DNA of 17,978 nucleotides from NCBI GenBank assembly GCA_041648505.1, contig JBAZOY010000052.1, forward strand, positions 1-17,978, read 5' to 3'. This document shows positions 14,498 to 17,978 of the stretch, piece by piece. Under the pieces are notes generated by a model, which was not told the DNA's origin, did no database searches, and was given only the letters and a program-made list of their open reading frames with translations. The stretch's first letter is position 1. Each line of letters starts with the position of its first letter. A program made the translations under genes and the position numbers. This stretch comes from JBAZOY01 sp041648505 (lineage in GTDB: Bacteria; Desulfobacterota; Syntrophia; Syntrophales; CG2-30-49-12).

Positions 14498-17173
14498 ATG
14501 AACAGAATCGCTACATCCATCAGGAACCGGTTAAGTCTCAGGGATCCGCAGGCGGAAAGCCTGGGAATACTTGCCGAGCTTGCCGATACGCTTTCCCTGC
14601 AAAAGAATGCTGACCTGGCGGCCGAGTTGGAGAAGGTCAAAAGTCTTTATCCGACCTGCGCGGATTTCGAGAGAAGCTTTCCTTCGCTGTGTTTTGCTCT
14701 GGCCACCGGTGTCGGCAAGACACGATTAATGGGGGCTTTTATCGCGTACCTTTATCTGGCGAAGAACATACGGAATTTCTTCGTTCTGGCCCCGAATCTC
14801 ACCATCTATAACAAGCTCATCGACGATTTTGCCAATATTACCAGCCCGAAGTATGTGTTTCAGGGCATCGGCGAGTTTGTCCACAGCAGACCCCGCATCA
14901 TTACCGGGGATAACTACGAAGACGTCCGGCAGGTGGAATTATTCAAATACGAAATCCACGTCAACATTTTCAACATCGGGAAGATCAACGCGGAGACACG
15001 GGGCGGCAAATCCCCACGTATCAAGAGGTTGACGGAATGTCTGGGGATCTCCTATTTCAACTATCTCACCAGTCTTGATGACCTCGTCGTTCTGATGGAC
15101 GAGTCGCACCATTACCGGGCGGACAGGGGGATGGAGGTCATCAACGAATTGAACCCGATTATCGGGCTGGAGCTTACGGCAACGCCACAGATAGAGCGCA
15201 GCGGCGGGGCTATCAAATTCAAGAACGTTGTCTATGAATACTCCCTTGCCAAGGCCATCAGAGACGGATTTGTGAAAGAACCGGCGGTGGCAACCCGGAG
15301 GGACTTCGATCCGACGCATTACACCCAGGATGACCTGGACAGGATCAAGCTGGAAGACGGCATCCGTCTCCATGAAGACACGAAGGTCGCCTTGGATATC
15401 TACGCACGGGACACAAAGGCAAACCCTGTAAAACCTTTTGTGCTGGTTGTCTCCCAGAATACGGAACACGCCCGCAAATTGAAGGAGATGATCGTTTCGC
15501 AAGGGTTCTTCGACGGGTATTATGCCGACAAGGTCATGGAAATCCATTCCAACCAGACGGGCGGGGAAAAGGACGAGAATATCGAGAGACTCGTATCCCT
15601 GGAACTTCCGTCGAATAAGATAGAAATCGTGATTCACGTGAATATGCTCAAAGAGGGATGGGATGTGAAGAATCTCTACACCATCATCCCCTTGAGAACG
15701 GCCGCGGCCTTGACGCTGAGGGTACAAACTATCGGCAGGGGCCTCCGCCTGCCCTACGGAAAGAGAACCGGAAATGACAAGGTGGATAAGCTCACTATCG
15801 TCGCCCATGATAAATTTCAGGAAATCGTTGACGCCGCGAACAGACCTGATTCCATCATCCGCAAGGAAAATATCATTACCATCGATGCGGAAGAGTTGAA
15901 CCGGCCTAAAGAAGTTATCACGGTTGTATCCAGTATTGAGCGGATGATCGAGGAAGAACAAAACCGGATCGAAGGGATCACCGAACCCGACGAACGAGAA
16001 AAAGCCCAGATCAGCCTGGATGTCCGAAAGATAATCATCGCAACCCTGCCTGAACTAAATACCGCCGTGAAAAACATCGGCGAATTGAAAAATGAAGACA
16101 TCAAACAGATCGCGGTGGAGAAGTTCAGGCAGAAGATCGAAGCTGTCCCGCAGCCATATCTTTTTGCGGAAGATATGATACGGCAAGTGGAACGGGTCTA
16201 TGAAGAGTTGGTGGACGAATTCACGGAAAAGATTATCGAGATACCCAGGATCATGATTCTCCAGCACGATGATGTTATATCAGGTTTTCACGATTTTGAT
16301 CTCGATACGAAGAATCTCAATTATCAGCCCGTATCGGAAGAAATCCTGGTCAAGAAACTCAGGGAACAGGAAGACGGCATCGATATTGTCATCGGAAAGG
16401 GCAGGATCGTCTTCGATATTCCGGAGAATATCATTGTCAACGAGCTTATGAACTACTCCGAAATCAGCTATGACGATCAGGCGGAATTGCTTTACAAGCT
16501 TGCAGGCGAGGCAGTCGAGAAATTCAGGTCTTACCTTGCGGATGACAAGCTGATGAATGTGGTTCAATACCACAAAAAGGAGATCGGCCGATTCATTCAT
16601 TCCCAGATGATGGAACATTTTTACTGTAAGGCGCCGGCATTTAAAAAACCGGACGTCTTGCCTTTTTTGAAAATTGAGGAGCATAATCTATCCAAATATA
16701 CGAAAGACAGCATCCACCACTACACCGATACCATAACCCCGACATACACTATTCCGAGCAAGGTATTCAGCGGTTTCAAGAGAGCCTGTCACAATCTTTA
16801 CAAGTTCGATTCCAAAACGGAGAAGGATTTTGCGGTTATTCTGGAGCAGGATGGGGATGTCTTGAAATGGTTGAGACCGGCGGCAAAGCAGTTCAGGATT
16901 TACTGGAAACACAATTCCCGGCAGTATCATCCCGACTTTGTAGCCGAGACGGGAGATACGATCTATATGATCGAGACCAAGAAAGAAGCGGATATCGAGA
17001 CTTCCGATGTCCAGGAAAAAACGGCAGCCGCTCTTTTATACTGCAAGAACGCCACGGACTTTACGACGCAGAATGGCGGCAAGCCGTGGAGATACATCCT
17101 CATTCCGCACAACGCCGTCATGGTCAACATGAGCTTCGAAACACTGACGCAGGAATTCGAGGTAAATATTTAG
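14498..17173 (+). CDS. Type III restriction enzyme subunit Res (DEAD/DEAH helicase-nuclease)
   Basis: The 891-residue product couples ATP-driven DNA communication to cleavage and needs Mod for site recognition. Helicase motifs appear in order: ATGVGKT (residues 69-75, Walker A), DESHH (201-205, motif II), LTATP (226-230, motif III) and QTIGRGLRLP (410-419, motif VI). At the C-terminus YHPDF (Asp813) and IETKKE (Glu826, Lys828) give the PD-ETK nuclease site of Res proteins. Length and order are as expected, with no frame break visible, so the enzyme should be intact. The ATG has a distant purine stretch (AGAGAAAGA) but no strong Shine-Dalgarno; the 11 bases GATAATTGAAT also precede the mod start. 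It is the last gene of the island; no clear terminator follows in the 53 bases to the convergent gene. Confidence 0.94.
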   Translation: MNRIATSIRNRLSLRDPQAESLGILAELADTLSLQKNADLAAELEKVKSLYPTCADFERSFPSLCFALATGVGKTRLMGAFIAYLYLAKNIRNFFVLAPNLTIYNKLIDDFANITSPKYVFQGIGEFVHSRPRIITGDNYEDVRQVELFKYEIHVNIFNIGKINAETRGGKSPRIKRLTECLGISYFNYLTSLDDLVVLMDESHHYRADRGMEVINELNPIIGLELTATPQIERSGGAIKFKNVVYEYSLAKAIRDGFVKEPAVATRRDFDPTHYTQDDLDRIKLEDGIRLHEDTKVALDIYARDTKANPVKPFVLVVSQNTEHARKLKEMIVSQGFFDGYYADKVMEIHSNQTGGEKDENIERLVSLELPSNKIEIVIHVNMLKEGWDVKNLYTIIPLRTAAALTLRVQTIGRGLRLPYGKRTGNDKVDKLTIVAHDKFQEIVDAANRPDSIIRKENIITIDAEELNRPKEVITVVSSIERMIEEEQNRIEGITEPDEREKAQISLDVRKIIIATLPELNTAVKNIGELKNEDIKQIAVEKFRQKIEAVPQPYLFAEDMIRQVERVYEELVDEFTEKIIEIPRIMILQHDDVISGFHDFDLDTKNLNYQPVSEEILVKKLREQEDGIDIVIGKGRIVFDIPENIIVNELMNYSEISYDDQAELLYKLAGEAVEKFRSYLADDKLMNVVQYHKKEIGRFIHSQMMEHFYCKAPAFKKPDVLPFLKIEEHNLSKYTKDSIHHYTDTITPTYTIPSKVFSGFKRACHNLYKFDSKTEKDFAVILEQDGDVLKWLRPAAKQFRIYWKHNSRQYHPDFVAETGDTIYMIETKKEADIETSDVQEKTAAALLYCKNATDFTTQNGGKPWRYILIPHNAVMVNMSFETLTQEFEVNI

Positions 17174-17226
17174 TGTCACTCCTTCCTATCCTATCCCCAG
17201 GTTGAAGCTCTCATAGCCAAGGGTAA

Positions 17227-17940
17227 TCATCTTTTCCCTCGTGCTCTATTTTTCCGTAATTCCTCCGCCATGAGTAAGCCGGCGCTGAAGGGTAAAAGCA
17301 CCAGCCAGACATCTATATCTACCGGTGCAGTACCAAAGATTCTATTTCCCAGGGGGTGATAGATGATGATAGCCGCAAGAAGTACTTCTATTATTATTCC
17401 GATAATAACCAGTTTATTGGAGAAGAAACCTAAACGGAAGATAGATTCCCTGAATGAACGGCAGGCAAATACATTCCCTATCTGTAAAATTACAATGCCC
17501 AGAAATGTGGCTGTTGAAGCCTGACGAGCCAATAAACTGTCGGCCGGTAAAACCATTCCCCATTCCCATCCACCCCGGAAAAGAACGTAGAAATAAGCGA
17601 AGAGAACACCAATAGAGCTTATAAGCCCGAGAAAGACATAACCCCTTAAAAGAAGTGTTCTATCTATAAGATTCTTTGTTTCCCCGCCCCTGCCGGATGT
17701 TAAAGGAGGATTTTTCATAATACCCGACTCCGGCGGCTCAACTCCCAGGGCGAGAGCAGGAATGGTTTCAGTGCCAAGATCAATTGCAAGTATCTGCATT
17801 ACGGTTAAGGGCAGTGGAATTTTCATGAAAGAAAACAGAATATAAGGGACTGCGGGGCTGTTGAAAAAGCCTTGAGTCATTGTATCATTGCAGCTCAGAG
17901 TTTCAAGAAAATAATATAAATGATTGATATTGCTTGACAA
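17227..17940 (-). pseudogene. Cation-transporting P-type ATPase, C-terminal remnant
   Basis: Read on the minus strand, homology begins near PYILFSFMKIPLPLTVMQILAIDLGTE (about 17770-17850), the M5-M6 region of Ca2+/cation P-type ATPases including the DLGTE ion-site segment. It continues through further membrane segments (YVFLGLISSIGVLFAYFYVLF, then VIIGIIIEVLLAAIIIY) to the typical EELRK end. Full proteins are about 850-900 residues; the actuator, phosphorylation (DKTGT) and nucleotide-binding domains are absent. The first 25 or so codons after a TTG at 17938-17940 look unrelated, and an in-frame TAA lies at 17956-17958, so the 5' part is truly missing rather than outside the window. The break lies at an IS-end-like motif (17858-17871). 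It is convergent with res. Confidence 0.85.
17858..17871 (+). repeat. IS-end-like short motif, right copy
   Basis: CTGTTGAAAAAGCC matches the left copy at 2883-2897 apart from one A. With one more base on the left it contains GGCT...AGCC arms. It lies exactly where P-type ATPase homology ends, consistent with a scar of an insertion or deletion event. Confidence 0.35.
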
Positions 17941-17962
17941 TATTGCATGTTTGTGTTAGGAT
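17934..17962 (+). promoter_or_regulatory. Outward sigma-70-type promoter at the right edge
   Basis: A perfect TTGACA (17934-17939), a 17-bp spacer and TAGGAT (17957-17962, 4 of 6) point rightward out of the window. It overlaps the supposed TTG start of the ATPase remnant on the other strand, further evidence that this start is not a real one. It should drive a plus-strand gene beyond 17978. Confidence 0.55.
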
Positions 17963-17978
17963 TTCTCCATCACTGTAC

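Noticed and set aside
14939..15961. 340-codon open frame on the minus strand
   Set aside because: It is fully antisense to res, whose helicase motifs span the same bases; its translation shows no known domain.

Overview
The window looks like a chromosomal stretch of an anaerobic bacterium of the Desulfobacterota type. This is a low-confidence guess from overall gene style, moderate GC content and the dispersed palindromic repeats; no rRNA or other marker is present. Housekeeping genes lie at the left: the C-terminal half of a PHP-domain phosphoesterase-like protein (to 416), then sucC (711-1886) and sucD (1932-2807), the two subunits of succinyl-CoA synthetase. A gene-poor stretch (2808-3164) follows, then an NRDE-family (TANGO2-like) gene that has lost its middle by an in-frame deletion (3165-3689).

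From about 3783 to 17173 there is a co-directional defence island. It opens with a promoter carrying a perfect 14-bp palindrome between its -35 and -10 boxes. The genes in order are: a Fic-domain AMP/NMP-transferase with a C-terminal winged helix; a SNF2/HepA-type helicase broken by a 2-nt AT duplication; a DUF1016/YhcG PD-(D/E)XK nuclease; a small orphan winged-helix protein; a tightly coupled two-gene module (unknown 261-aa protein beginning Met-Gly, plus a QueC-like enzyme fused to a PD-(D/E)XK nuclease domain); a type III-like beta-class DNA methyltransferase (Mod); a GIY-YIG nuclease bounded by inverted palindromes; and the type III restriction subunit (Res). This reads as an extended type III restriction-modification locus that has collected further modules.

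The most interesting part is 9600-12259. A QueC-like PP-loop/zinc enzyme of the kind seen in antiphage systems (QatC, Cap9) is fused to a C-terminal nuclease-like domain. It is translationally coupled (ATGA overlap, strong Shine-Dalgarno) to an unrecognised protein whose N-terminus is Met-Gly. I propose this as a candidate compact Qat-like defence module in which the partner could be the substrate of QueC-type chemistry.

A second theme is a family of small hairpin repeats with a nearly constant 5-nt loop (ACAAG/ACGAG) and changing but always self-complementary stems. Copies lie around the GIY-YIG gene, supply the stop codons of mod and of the GIY-YIG gene, and one has inserted in frame inside the helicase. 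The right edge holds a minus-strand C-terminal remnant of a cation P-type ATPase (17227-17940) and a good outward promoter (17934-17962) for a gene beyond the window. Near-identical IS-end-like 14/15-mers lie outside the island on both sides (2883 and 17858).
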